Both the position numbers and the translations under genes were made by a program. Shown piece by piece: positions 45,576 to 54,467 of a stretch of DNA of 64,000 bases. Numbering within the stretch: position 1 is the first letter of the stretch; every line of letters starts with the position of its first letter. A model generated the notes under the pieces. It did no database searches. It was not told the origin of the DNA and was given only the letters and a program-made list of their open reading frames with translations. Source of the stretch: Gammaproteobacteria bacterium (GTDB lineage: Bacteria; Pseudomonadota; Gammaproteobacteria; SZUA-140); assembly GCA_016716465.1 (NCBI GenBank), contig JADJWH010000001.1:186001-250000 (forward strand), in the 5' to 3' direction.

Positions 45576-47428
45576 GCCGACTGCAGCTCGCTGCCCAATT
45601 CGGCAAGACGCGCGAGCGCGGCGGTGATGGCGGGCTTGTCCTGCTGATAGAACTCGGGGCGGCCGGCGTCGCCTTCCAGTTTCCGCTGCTCGGCCTCCAG
45701 CGCCTCGATGCGCCGGGGCAGGGATTCGAGCTCGCGTTTTTCCGCAAAGCCGAGTTTGCGCCGCACGGGTTGCGCCGGCCTGGGTGCGGGCGCCGGCGCG
45801 GCGGCCGGTTTGGCCTCCGCGCGCGGTTCTGGCGGCGGGCGGCGCTGGCGCAGCCAGTCGTCGTAGCCGCCGACGTATTCGCTGACGCGGCCGTCGCCCT
45901 CGAAGATGATCGTGCTGGTGACGAGATTGTCGAGGAAGCTGCGGTCGTGGCTGACGATCAGCAGGGTGCCGTCGTAATCGGACAGCAGATCTTCCAGCAA
46001 TTCGAGCGTGTCGACGTCGAGGTCGTTGGTCGGCTCGTCCAGCACCAGCATGTTGGCGGGACGCGTGAACAGACGCGCGAGCAGCAGGCGGTTGCGTTCG
46101 CCGCCGGACAGGATGCGCACCGGCGAATCGATGCGCTCGGGCGGGAACAGGAAGTCCCTCAGATAGCCGACCACATGGCGCGGGCGGCCACGCACCTCGA
46201 CGAAATCGCTGCCCGCGCTGATGTTCTCGCGCACGGTCTTGTCCGGGTCGAGCAGCTCCCGCTGCTGGTCGAAATAGGCGATCTGCAGCCGGTTGCCCTG
46301 GATCACCTCGCCGCTGTCGGGTTGCAGTTCGCCCAGGATCAGCTTCAGCAGGGTGCTCTTGCCGCTGCCGTTCGGGCCCATGATGCCGATGCGGTCGCCG
46401 CGCACGATGCTGGTGGAGAAATCGCGGATGATGCAGCGCCCGGCGTAGCTGAAGCCGACGTGGCGCAGGTCGACCACGCGGCGGCCGGACGATTCACCGG
46501 TGTCCACCGCCAGGCTGGCCTTGCCGACGACCTCGATCCGGCGCGCGCGGTCGCGGCGCATCTGTTCCAGCAGGCGCACGCGGCCCTCGTTGCGCGTGCG
46601 CCGGGCCTTGATGCCCTGGCGGATCCACACCTCGTGCTCGGCGAGCTTCTTGTCGAAGCGGGCGTTGGCCTGTTCCTCGGCCGCGAGCATCTCGTCCTTG
46701 CGGCGAAGATAGTTGGCGTAATCGCCCGGAAACGAGCTGAGCTGGCCGCGGTCGAGTTCGATGATGCGGGTGGCGAGGCGGCGCAGGAAGCTGCGGTCGT
46801 GGGTGATGAAGACCAGTCCGCCGTTGAAGGACAGCAGGTAATCCTCCAGCCAGCCGATCGCGGCGATGTCCATGTGGTTGGTCGGTTCATCGAGCAGCAG
46901 CAGGTCGGGCGCGCTGACCAGCGCCTGCGCCAGCATCACGCGGCGGCGCACCCCGCCGGAGCAGGCGCTGACCGCCTGGTCCGGCGGCAGATCGAGGCGG
47001 CTCAGCACGGTCTCGATCTGCCGGGCGATATTCCAGCCGTCGCGCGCCTCGATGCGCTGCTGCAGCGCGGCCAGGCCGGAGAGCGCGCCCGGCGCGGCGG
47101 TGTCGAGCTGTCGCGTCGCGCGATGGTAGTCGGCGAGCAGGCGGCCGAGCTCGCCCAGGCCCGCGCCGACGGTGTCATAGATGCTCGCGTCGATGTCGAG
47201 CGGGACTTCCTGCTCCAGATGCGAGACGCGCAGGGTGTCGCGCCGCCAGATCTCGCCATCGTCCGGCTGGGCCTGGCCGCTGAGCACGCGGAACAGGGTG
47301 GACTTTCCCGTCCCGTTGCGGCCGATCAGGCACACCCGCTCGCCGGCGGCGATCTCGAGGTTGACGTGATCGAGCAGGGGATGATGGCCGTAGGCGAGCG
47401 AGACTCCCCGGAGCGTGACGAGTTTCAT
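45533..47428 (-). CDS. uup: ABC-F ATPase Uup
   Basis: This 631-residue soluble twin-ATPase matches Uup, an ABC-F protein affecting ribosome function and transposon excision. ABC1 has GRNGTGKSTLF and ABC2 has GPNGSGKSTLLK, with the SGGVRRRVMLAQAL and SGGERNRLLLARL signatures. The Pro/Ala-rich linker (about 520-545) and C-terminal coiled coil (AEKRELESLPRRIEALEAEQ) are typical of Uup. The last few residues (DKLGSE) and the stop come from a family B repeat. The stop overlaps the RAYT gene by 43 bp. Confidence 0.94.
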   Translation of the reverse strand: MKLVTLRGVSLAYGHHPLLDHVNLEIAAGERVCLIGRNGTGKSTLFRVLSGQAQPDDGEIWRRDTLRVSHLEQEVPLDIDASIYDTVGAGLGELGRLLADYHRATRQLDTAAPGALSGLAALQQRIEARDGWNIARQIETVLSRLDLPPDQAVSACSGGVRRRVMLAQALVSAPDLLLLDEPTNHMDIAAIGWLEDYLLSFNGGLVFITHDRSFLRRLATRIIELDRGQLSSFPGDYANYLRRKDEMLAAEEQANARFDKKLAEHEVWIRQGIKARRTRNEGRVRLLEQMRRDRARRIEVVGKASLAVDTGESSGRRVVDLRHVGFSYAGRCIIRDFSTSIVRGDRIGIMGPNGSGKSTLLKLILGELQPDSGEVIQGNRLQIAYFDQQRELLDPDKTVRENISAGSDFVEVRGRPRHVVGYLRDFLFPPERIDSPVRILSGGERNRLLLARLFTRPANMLVLDEPTNDLDVDTLELLEDLLSDYDGTLLIVSHDRSFLDNLVTSTIIFEGDGRVSEYVGGYDDWLRQRRPPPEPRAEAKPAAAPAPAPRPAQPVRRKLGFAEKRELESLPRRIEALEAEQRKLEGDAGRPEFYQQDKPAITAALARLAELGSELQSAYDRWEALDKLGSE

Positions 47429-47471
47429 GGGTGATGCGCCGCCCGCGCGCCGGGCGGCGTGCGGGGAGGGG

Positions 47472-47660
47472 TTACGCCTGCTTGTCGCCGCCCGCGGGGG
47501 CGTTCTTTCCGGCCGCCAGGCGTTCGACGATTTTCAGGCGCTCCTCATCGGAGAGCTTGTACCAGGTATTGGATTCCTTCTCCGTCATCCCGCACGCGGT
47601 GCAGATGCCATCCTCCATGATGCACACACTGATGCAGGGTGATTTGACTGCGCTTGCCAT
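47472..47660 (-). CDS. DUF1289 small cysteine-motif protein
   Basis: This 62-residue protein has the DUF1289 pattern SPCISVCIMEDGICTACGMT (C-x3-C-x6-C-x2-C), probably binding iron-sulfur or zinc, followed by TWYKLSDEERLKIVERL. DUF1289 proteins often accompany ubiquinone or electron-transport genes. It starts 89 bp downstream of the NQO-UbiA fusion gene, on the same strand. Confidence 0.9.
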   Translation of the reverse strand: MASAVKSPCISVCIMEDGICTACGMTEKESNTWYKLSDEERLKIVERLAAGKNAPAGGDKQA

Positions 47661-47749
47661 GGGATCTCACCTTGGTTGTGTTGTCGGGCAGGGTTCGAAA
47701 TCGAGCCCGCGCATTATCGCATATTTCCCGCGCCGGGTGGGTCGCCCGC

Positions 47750-49261
47750 TCACAGCGCATGCGCGAACGGTACCGCGACGAACCACAGGATGTAACTCAG
47801 TGCGGCGGCCATCAGGCCGTTGATGCGCGTTGGGCCGCGGTACCCGCGCCGGTAGCGCCACAGCAGGACGATCAACAGCGCGGCGTGGGGCAGCACGCCC
47901 CATCCGATCCCGGAATAGAGGTCGCCGCCCACGCCCAGCCAGCGCCACCCCAGGGCGAAGATCGCCGCGCCGGCGGTCGCCGCCATGGCGAAGGCGAGCG
48001 CGCGCCCGACCCCGAGTTCGGCCGCCAGGGTGCGTTTCCCGGCCGCGGCATCGGCCTCCAGGTCCGGGATCGCCGACAGCGTGATCGCCGGCAGTATGGA
48101 CCAGAACAGCGGCAGGCTGAGCATCCACGGCAGCGGGTCCGCGGCGTGTCCGCCCAGCAGCAGCCAGCCGCACACCACCGCGAGGAAGCTGTGCGTGAGC
48201 GCGACCACCACTTCGCCCAGGCCGCGCCAGCAGAAGCGGAACGGCGGGGACGTGTAGCCCAGGCAGAGGATCAGGCCGCTGGCGCACAGGGCGCCCAGCG
48301 TCAGCGCCGGCACCTTGCCCAGGGTGTACAACAGCGCGCCGCTGGCGGCGAAGCCGGCGAGCGCGAGCGCCAGGCCGCGGCGCAGCTCGGCGAACCCAAG
48401 CGTTCCGTCGACGAGCACGCGGGAGCCGCCGTTGAACGGACTGAAGTTGCGATTGCGGCGGTCGCTGTCGAAGTCGACGTATTCATTGATCAGCACGGCG
48501 GCGAATTCGAGCAGGAACACGGCGAGATATCCCAGCCAGTAGACCGGTTGTCCGAACACGCTGCCGCCGTGCGCCGCGCTCGCGCCCAGGGTATAGGCCA
48601 GCCAGGTCATGGGATAGAACTGCAGACGCATTGCCCGAATCCAGCCCAGGGTCTTCGCGCGCGCACGCTCGCCGCGGTCCGGGACGCCGTGCGTGAGCCG
48701 GCGCCCGGCGGCGCGCGCGAGCTCGATCCAGTGTCCCCGCTGCGGGACCGTGGAGTTGAACACGGTGCCGAAGCGCAACACCCGCACCGGCGTGATGCCG
48801 CAGAACTGCAGGGTGGCGCGCTTGAGCGCATTGGTGCCCGGCTGACCGTAGATGAAGCGGTAGACCCAGCCCGGCGTATCCATGGTCGTGATGATCTGGG
48901 CCGAGCGGCCCGTCAGCAACCTGTCCCAGGTGCCGTCGTCGTACAGGTGGAAGGCGAAACCGGGGGTGAAGATGCGATCGATGAAGCCCTTGAGCAGGGC
49001 CGGCATCATGCCCCACCAGTTCGGAAAGATGAACACCAGGTGGTCCGCCCACACGACCAGGGCGCGGGCCTGCGCCAGGTCGGGTTCGTCGGTCTGCGCG
49101 TCCCCGGGGCGGGTGGGGTAGTTGGTGTCGAACGCCAGGTCGCCGAGGCGCAGGATCCGGACGTCCTGGCCGGACTGGCGCGCGCCGCCCGCATAGGCCT
49201 CAGCCAGCGCGCCGCACAAGCTGGCATGATTGGGGTGACCGAGAATGACCAGGACCTTCAT
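47750..49261 (-). CDS. NAD(P)H-quinone oxidoreductase / UbiA prenyltransferase fusion
   Basis: This 503-residue protein joins two unrelated enzymes. Residues 1-195 are a flavodoxin-like NQO domain (VILGHPNHASLC and FIFPNWWGMMPALLKGFIDR), a two-electron quinone reductase. Residues 205-503 are a membrane UbiA-type prenyltransferase with about eight helices: first motif NEYVDFDSD (259-267) and second AIPDLEADAAAGKR (397-410), both Asp-rich and metal-binding. No stop or frameshift separates the parts. The fusion suggests coupled reduction and prenylation of a quinone or aromatic acid. A Pho-box-like site lies upstream. Confidence 0.9.
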   Translation of the reverse strand: MKVLVILGHPNHASLCGALAEAYAGGARQSGQDVRILRLGDLAFDTNYPTRPGDAQTDEPDLAQARALVVWADHLVFIFPNWWGMMPALLKGFIDRIFTPGFAFHLYDDGTWDRLLTGRSAQIITTMDTPGWVYRFIYGQPGTNALKRATLQFCGITPVRVLRFGTVFNSTVPQRGHWIELARAAGRRLTHGVPDRGERARAKTLGWIRAMRLQFYPMTWLAYTLGASAAHGGSVFGQPVYWLGYLAVFLLEFAAVLINEYVDFDSDRRNRNFSPFNGGSRVLVDGTLGFAELRRGLALALAGFAASGALLYTLGKVPALTLGALCASGLILCLGYTSPPFRFCWRGLGEVVVALTHSFLAVVCGWLLLGGHAADPLPWMLSLPLFWSILPAITLSAIPDLEADAAAGKRTLAAELGVGRALAFAMAATAGAAIFALGWRWLGVGGDLYSGIGWGVLPHAALLIVLLWRYRRGYRGPTRINGLMAAALSYILWFVAVPFAHAL

Positions 49262-49426
49262 GCCGTCTCCGCGCGAGGTCAGGCGATTCCATCCGGCCTG
49301 TCCGTGAGCCGGGGGACGAGGCGGTGCTGGAAAAATATTTCCAGATTCTGCACGAGCTTAGCCGGTATTTCAAATCCCGCGTGTGCGCCAGGGGTGTCGC
49401 GGGATCCGGGACGGAAACGGCGAATT

Positions 49427-49444
49427 GTGACGTAAGTGTGACAG
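49427..49444 (-). promoter_or_regulatory. Possible second Pho box, oriented toward the NQO-UbiA gene
   Basis: On the minus strand CTGTCAC-ACTT-ACGTCAC has the 7-4-7 spacing of PhoB sites; the first half is near-perfect and the second weaker. It lies 166 bp upstream of the fusion gene and 43 bp from the pstS Pho box. No clear -10 follows at the usual distance, so a chance match is possible. Confidence 0.35.
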
Positions 49445-49486
49445 CGGCGGGGAGGACGCGGCCCGCAGGAAGCGCGTGCACTACGG

Positions 49487-49520
49487 TTGTAATTAAACTG
49501 TCATACGCGTGCTTTATAAA
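49487..49520 (+). promoter_or_regulatory. Pho box and -10 element of pstS
   Basis: TTGTAAT-TAAA-CTGTCAT (49487-49504) is a 7-4-7 PhoB-binding site with a perfect second half. TATAAA (49515-49520) lies 10 bp after it, the spacing used by Pho promoters in place of a -35. It drives pstS and the downstream pst genes under phosphate limitation. A 138-nt leader follows. The rest of 49262-49486 shows no gene. Confidence 0.75.
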
Positions 49521-49658
49521 GGGCCCTGTTCGTTAACAACGCCGCCCGGGCAGGGCGTGGTTGGAGGAGCGGCCGGCGAGGCGAGAGAAGCCTGACCCGC
49601 CGTGCCGGTCCGGGTGATCAACCTGGTCAAATGCATACCCTAATTAGAGGAAGATGAA

Positions 49659-50708
49659 ATGGTGAGAAAATCGATTGCAATGGCGACAGTCACCGCGGCC
49701 CTGCTGGCCGGCGCCGCGTCCGTACAGGCCGCCGCGCGTGACTATATCAGCATCGTCGGTTCCTCCACGGTCTATCCCTTCTCGACCGTGGTGGCGGAAC
49801 AGTACGGCAAAGCGACCAAGTTCAAGACCCCCAAGATCGAATCCACTGGCACGGGCGGCGGCATGAAGCTGTTCTGCGCCGGCGTCGGCGTCGAGCATCC
49901 GGATATCACCAACGCCTCGCGCGCGATCAAGAAGAGCGAGTACGACACCTGCCAGCAGAACGGCGTGAAGGACATCGTTGAGATCAAGATCGGCTATGAC
50001 GGCATCGCCATCGCGAACTCCAAGAAGGCGACTCAGCTGCAGCTGTCGCTGCGCGACATCTTCCTGGCGCTGGCCAAGGAGGTCCCGGATCCGAAGGGCG
50101 GTGACCGCGTGGTGCCGAATCCCTACAAGACCTGGAAGGATGTCAACCCGGCCCTGCCCGCCAATAAGATCGAAGTCCTGGGCCCGCCCCCGACCTCGGG
50201 GACGCGCGATGCCTTCGCCGAGCTGGCGCTGGAAGGCGGCTGCTCCACCTTCGGCTGGATCAAGGATCTCAAGAAAAAGGACGAGGACCAGTTCAAGCGC
50301 ATCTGCATGACTGTGCGCGAGGACGGGGCGTATATCGAGGCCGGCGAGAACGACAACCTGATCGTGCAGAAGCTGGAGAGTAATCCCAACGCCGTGGGCG
50401 TCTTCGGATACAGCTTCCTGGATCAGAACCGGGATTATGTCCAGGGCTCGATCGTGGACGGCGTCGCCGCCGAATATGAAGCGATCGCTGAAGGGAAATA
50501 CCCGATTTCACGGCCTCTGTTCTTCTACGTGAAGAAGGCCCATATCGGGGTGATTCCGGGCATCGCGGAATTCCTCAAGGAGTTCAGCAGCGAGAAGGCC
50601 TGGGGCCCCGAGGGTTACCTGTCCGACCGCGGCCTGATCTCCATGCCGGACGCCGAGCGTGCCAAGTACCGCGATGCGGCGGTGAAATTGATCCCGATGT
50701 CGATGTAA
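49659..50708 (+). CDS. pstS: Phosphate-binding protein PstS
   Basis: This 349-residue periplasmic protein has a cleavable signal (ATVTAALLAGAASVQAAA), so no lipid anchor. The phosphate site includes GSSTVYPFS and STGTGGGM, with TSGTRDAFAEL in the C-terminal lobe. It delivers phosphate to PstCA. The start follows GAGGAAG. It is the first gene of the pst operon and is followed by a stable hairpin that may protect its mRNA and raise its level over the membrane genes. Confidence 0.95.
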   Translation: MVRKSIAMATVTAALLAGAASVQAAARDYISIVGSSTVYPFSTVVAEQYGKATKFKTPKIESTGTGGGMKLFCAGVGVEHPDITNASRAIKKSEYDTCQQNGVKDIVEIKIGYDGIAIANSKKATQLQLSLRDIFLALAKEVPDPKGGDRVVPNPYKTWKDVNPALPANKIEVLGPPPTSGTRDAFAELALEGGCSTFGWIKDLKKKDEDQFKRICMTVREDGAYIEAGENDNLIVQKLESNPNAVGVFGYSFLDQNRDYVQGSIVDGVAAEYEAIAEGKYPISRPLFFYVKKAHIGVIPGIAEFLKEFSSEKAWGPEGYLSDRGLISMPDAERAKYRDAAVKLIPMSM

Positions 50709-50718
50709 GATGCATACT

Positions 50719-50748
50719 TCGGCGGCTGGCATGGGCCAGCCGCCGAAT
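50719..50748 (+). promoter_or_regulatory. Stem-loop between pstS and pstC
   Basis: TTCGGCGGCTGG pairs perfectly with CCAGCCGCCGAA around six bases. It is not followed by a T-run, so it is more likely an mRNA-stabilising or attenuating hairpin than a full terminator. This is a common arrangement after binding-protein genes that need excess over their permeases. Confidence 0.7.
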
Positions 50749-50798
50749 TTCTGTCACACGCCGTTTAAGAAGACAAACGACACAGAACGGTCTAGGCC

Positions 50799-52181
50799 AT
50801 GCAAACCTCCATGCTGATCATGGTCCTGCTGATCCTCAGCTCGATCGCCTTTTACGTGGGGCGGCGGCGCGCCCTCGCGGTCGCCCAGGGCCGGATCCGC
50901 AAACTGCATTCCCTGCCGTCCTATTACGGGTATTACGTCGCCCTGTGGTGCGGGCTTCCCGCCCTGCTGGTGGCGGGCATCTGGTTCTCCGCCGAGGATG
51001 CGTTTATTACCCGCGCGCTGGTCGACAGCCTCCCGCAGGAGGTGCGCAGCCTCGACGAGGGGCACATCAATCTCGTCCTGAACGACATCCGTAACCTGGC
51101 CCATGGCAACGTCACCTCGCGCGAGGCCGACGCGGCCATGCTGGCGGCGGCCGACCACTACCGCGAACTGCGCGCCACCAGCCACGCCGCGCTTACCGTC
51201 GTTGCGCTCGCGCTGGTCATCGTCGCCGGTTCGTTCAGCCTGGCGCGCATCCGGCCGGAGCACCGCGCCCGCAACGCCGTCGAACGCATCGTCATGGCCT
51301 TGCTCATCGCCTGTTCGAGCGTCGCGATCCTCACCACGGTCGGTATCGTGCTGTCGGTGTTGTTCGAGTCGCTGCGTTTCTTCCAGTCGGTTTCCATCTT
51401 CGAATTCCTGTTCAGCCCGCACTGGAGCCCGCAGACCGCGCTCCGCGCCGACCAGGTCGGTTCATCCGGGGCGTTCGGCGCCGTGCCGCTGTTCACCGGC
51501 ACGCTGCTGATCTCGTTCATCGCCATGGCGGTGGCGGTGCCGATCGGGCTGCTTTCCGCGATCTACCTTTCGGAATACGCCGGCCGCCGGCTGCGCGCCA
51601 ATGTGAAACCCCTGCTCGAGATACTGGCCGGCGTACCGACCGTCGTGTACGGGTTCTTCGCCGCCCTGGTCGTGGCCCCGATGATCCGCGACGCGGGCCT
51701 GAGCCTGGGCCTGGACGTGGCCTCGGAAAGCGCGCTCGCGGCCGGTCTGGTCATGGGCATCATGATCATCCCGTTCGTTTCCTCCCTGTCCGACGATGTC
51801 ATCAACGCGGTGCCGCAGTCGCTGCGCGATGGCGCCTACGGCCTGGGCGCGACCCGGTCGGAGACGGTGCGCAAGGTGATCCTGCCGGCGGCGCTGCCCG
51901 GCATCGTCGGCGGCATCCTGCTGGCGGTGTCACGGGCCATCGGCGAGACCATGATCGTGGTCATGGCCGCCGGTCTGTCGGCGAACCTGACCGCCAATCC
52001 CCTGGAGTCCGTCACCACGGTGACGGTGCAGATCGTGACCCTGCTTACCGGGGACCAGGAGTTCGACAGCGCCAAAACCCTGGCCGCCTTCGCGCTTGGA
52101 CTGGTGCTGTTCGTAGCGACCCTGCTGCTCAACATCTTCGCCCTGCATATCGTGCGCAAATACCGGGAGCAATATGAATAG
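50799..52181 (+). CDS. pstC: Phosphate ABC permease PstC, long form
   Basis: This 460-residue inner-membrane permease is longer than the roughly 320 residues of E. coli PstC. N-terminal helices at about 1-18 and 42-60 and a periplasmic segment (about 62-125) precede the permease domain (about 205-455). The EAA-type loop reads DGAYGLGATRSETVRKVILP. Long PstC forms occur in several gammaproteobacteria. The ORF end overlaps the pstA start by 8 bp. Confidence 0.92.
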   Translation: MQTSMLIMVLLILSSIAFYVGRRRALAVAQGRIRKLHSLPSYYGYYVALWCGLPALLVAGIWFSAEDAFITRALVDSLPQEVRSLDEGHINLVLNDIRNLAHGNVTSREADAAMLAAADHYRELRATSHAALTVVALALVIVAGSFSLARIRPEHRARNAVERIVMALLIACSSVAILTTVGIVLSVLFESLRFFQSVSIFEFLFSPHWSPQTALRADQVGSSGAFGAVPLFTGTLLISFIAMAVAVPIGLLSAIYLSEYAGRRLRANVKPLLEILAGVPTVVYGFFAALVVAPMIRDAGLSLGLDVASESALAAGLVMGIMIIPFVSSLSDDVINAVPQSLRDGAYGLGATRSETVRKVILPAALPGIVGGILLAVSRAIGETMIVVMAAGLSANLTANPLESVTTVTVQIVTLLTGDQEFDSAKTLAAFALGLVLFVATLLLNIFALHIVRKYREQYE

Positions 52182-53502
52182 CCAGAAACCGCGGCGGGAC
52201 GGCGCCGGGACCGACGGGATGGATTCCCGGCGGACCATCGAGATCGTGCGCGCCGGGCTGAAGCGGCGCCAGGCGGCGGAAAAGCGCTTCCGGCTGTACG
52301 GAGTGGCGGCAATCGTGCTCGGGCTGGTGTTTCTGTCGGTGCTGTTCGTCAGCATCGTCGGCAACGGCTACACCGCATTCGCGCAGACCTACATCAAGCT
52401 GCCGGTGAATTTCGATTCCGCCGTGATCGATCCCGAAGGGACGCACGATCCCGAGGTGCTGGGCGGCGCCGATTACGCCGGTCTGGTCAAGACCTCGCTG
52501 CGCGAGATGTTTCCCGCCGTGACCGAGCGCGGCGAACGCCGCGCGCTCTACAGCATCATCAGCAACGGCGCCGGCTTCGAGCTGCGCGACATGGTGCTGG
52601 GCGATCCCGGGCTGATCGGGACGCGGCAGGAGGTCTGGCTGGTGGCCGACGACGAGATCGACATGCTGATCAAAGGGCACGTCGACCGCTCGCTTCCCGA
52701 ACTCGACCGGCGCATCAAGGACGACCAGATCGCCTGGGTCGACCAGCTCGCCGCGGAAGGCCGCGTGGAGAAGCGCTTCAATACCAATTTCTTCCTCGCG
52801 GGCGATTCGCGCGATCCGGAGCTGGCCGGCATCCGCGGGGCGCTCGTCGGCTCTTTCTATACCCTGCTTCTGACCCTGCTGCTGTCCTTCCCGATCGGGG
52901 TGGCCGCGGCGGTGTACCTGGAGGAATTCGCCCCGCGCAACAGACTCACCGATCTGATCGAGGTCAATATCAACAACCTCGCGGCCGTGCCTTCCATCGT
53001 GTTCGGCCTGCTCGGTCTGGCGGTATTCATCAATTTCTTCGGCCTGCCGCGCTCGGCGCCGGTGGTCGGCGCCCTCGTGCTCACGCTGATGACGCTCCCG
53101 ACCATCATCATCGCCAGTCGCGCCGCGCTGAAGTCGGTGCCACCCTCGATCCGGGAGGCGGCGCTGGGCGTGGGCGCCTCGCCGATGCAGGCCATGTTCT
53201 ATCACGTGCTGCCGCTCGCCATGCCCGGCATGCTGACCGGCACCATCATCGGCATGGCGCAGGCGCTGGGCGAGACCGCGCCGCTGCTGATGATCGGCAT
53301 GGTGGCCTTCATCGTGACCATCCCGGGCGGCATATTCGATCCCGCCACGGTACTTCCGGTACAGATCTTTCTCTGGGCCGACAGCCCCGAGCGAGGCTTC
53401 GTCGAGCGCACCTCGGCGGCCATCATGGTGCTGCTCGCGTTTCTGATTGTGATGAACGCTATCGCCGTCGTCCTGCGCAAGCGGTTCGAGCGCAGATGGT
53501 GA
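52174..53502 (+). CDS. pstA: Phosphate ABC permease PstA, long form
   Basis: This 442-residue permease has a cytoplasmic N-terminus, a helix at about 46-67, an extended periplasmic region (about 70-220) absent from E. coli PstA (296 residues), then the permease domain. The coupling loop is REAALGVGASPMQAMFYHVLP. It pairs with PstC. The extra periplasmic domains in both subunits match each other in size, suggesting they interact. Confidence 0.92.
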   Translation: MNSQKPRRDGAGTDGMDSRRTIEIVRAGLKRRQAAEKRFRLYGVAAIVLGLVFLSVLFVSIVGNGYTAFAQTYIKLPVNFDSAVIDPEGTHDPEVLGGADYAGLVKTSLREMFPAVTERGERRALYSIISNGAGFELRDMVLGDPGLIGTRQEVWLVADDEIDMLIKGHVDRSLPELDRRIKDDQIAWVDQLAAEGRVEKRFNTNFFLAGDSRDPELAGIRGALVGSFYTLLLTLLLSFPIGVAAAVYLEEFAPRNRLTDLIEVNINNLAAVPSIVFGLLGLAVFINFFGLPRSAPVVGALVLTLMTLPTIIIASRAALKSVPPSIREAALGVGASPMQAMFYHVLPLAMPGMLTGTIIGMAQALGETAPLLMIGMVAFIVTIPGGIFDPATVLPVQIFLWADSPERGFVERTSAAIMVLLAFLIVMNAIAVVLRKRFERRW

Positions 53503-53530
53503 TCATGTTTACCTGCAAGGGGGCTGGGCT

Positions 53531-54418
53531 ATGTCATCTGTGGATACGGTCGAGGAAGCGGTACAATTGGAGCGGGTCAACGTAAGAAAAGCGGCGAAGG
53601 GCATGGATTCACTGACTACGAAGCGGGAACAGCGGGAGACCGTCGGCGAAGTGCGGGTGGAGGATCCGCGCGTCCGCTGCAACGACATCAACGTCTACTA
53701 CGGCGAGAAGCATGCCGTCATGGGCGTCAATCTCGACATCGGCCGCAATGAGGTGATCGCGATGATCGGCCCCTCGGGGTGCGGGAAGTCGACCTTCCTG
53801 CGTTGCCTCAACCGCATGAACGACACCATCGTGGGCTGCCGCGTCACCGGCCAGATCTTCATGGACGAACAGGACATCAATGCCACCGGGATCGACGTCG
53901 TGCCGCTGCGGGCGACGGTCGGCATGGTGTTCCAGAAGCCGAATCCGTTTCCGAAGTCGATCTGGGAAAACGTGGCCTTCGGGCCGCGTATCCACGGGCT
54001 CGCGCAGAACAAGGCCGAACTCGAGGAGATGGTGGTCACCAGCCTGCAGCGCGCCGGTCTGTGGGAGGAGGTGAAGGACCGGCTCGAACAGCCCGGCACG
54101 GGCCTGTCCGGCGGTCAGCAGCAGCGCCTCTGCATCGCGCGCACCATCGCGGTCAATCCCGAGGTGATCCTGATGGACGAGCCCTGTTCGGCGCTCGACC
54201 CGATCGCGACCGCGGTGATCGAGGACCTGATCGACGAGTTGCGCGAACTCTATTCCATCGTCATCGTCACCCACTCGATGCAGCAGGCCGCGCGCGTTTC
54301 GCAGCGCACCGCCTATTTCCATCTGGGCAACCTGATCGAGGTGGGCGAGACCACGCAGATCTTCACCAACCCGGTGCACAAGCTCACTGAGGATTACATC
54401 ACGGGCCGTTTCGGCTGA
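53531..54418 (+). CDS. pstB: Phosphate ABC ATPase PstB
   Basis: This 295-residue ATPase energises PstCA. It has Walker A GPSGCGKSTFLR, Q-loop MVFQKPNPFPKS, signature LSGGQQQRLCIARTI, Walker B VILMDEPCSALD, and H-loop VTHSMQQAAR. The N-terminal 40 residues before the core are longer than usual. The start at 53531 has AAGGGGG upstream; an in-frame ATG at 53603 would give the standard length. Confidence 0.95.
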   Translation: MSSVDTVEEAVQLERVNVRKAAKGMDSLTTKREQRETVGEVRVEDPRVRCNDINVYYGEKHAVMGVNLDIGRNEVIAMIGPSGCGKSTFLRCLNRMNDTIVGCRVTGQIFMDEQDINATGIDVVPLRATVGMVFQKPNPFPKSIWENVAFGPRIHGLAQNKAELEEMVVTSLQRAGLWEEVKDRLEQPGTGLSGGQQQRLCIARTIAVNPEVILMDEPCSALDPIATAVIEDLIDELRELYSIVIVTHSMQQAARVSQRTAYFHLGNLIEVGETTQIFTNPVHKLTEDYITGRFG

Positions 54419-54467
54419 TGGCCGTCGCCGCGCGGATGATCGACCGGTAATGGAACGGAGGCACGTC

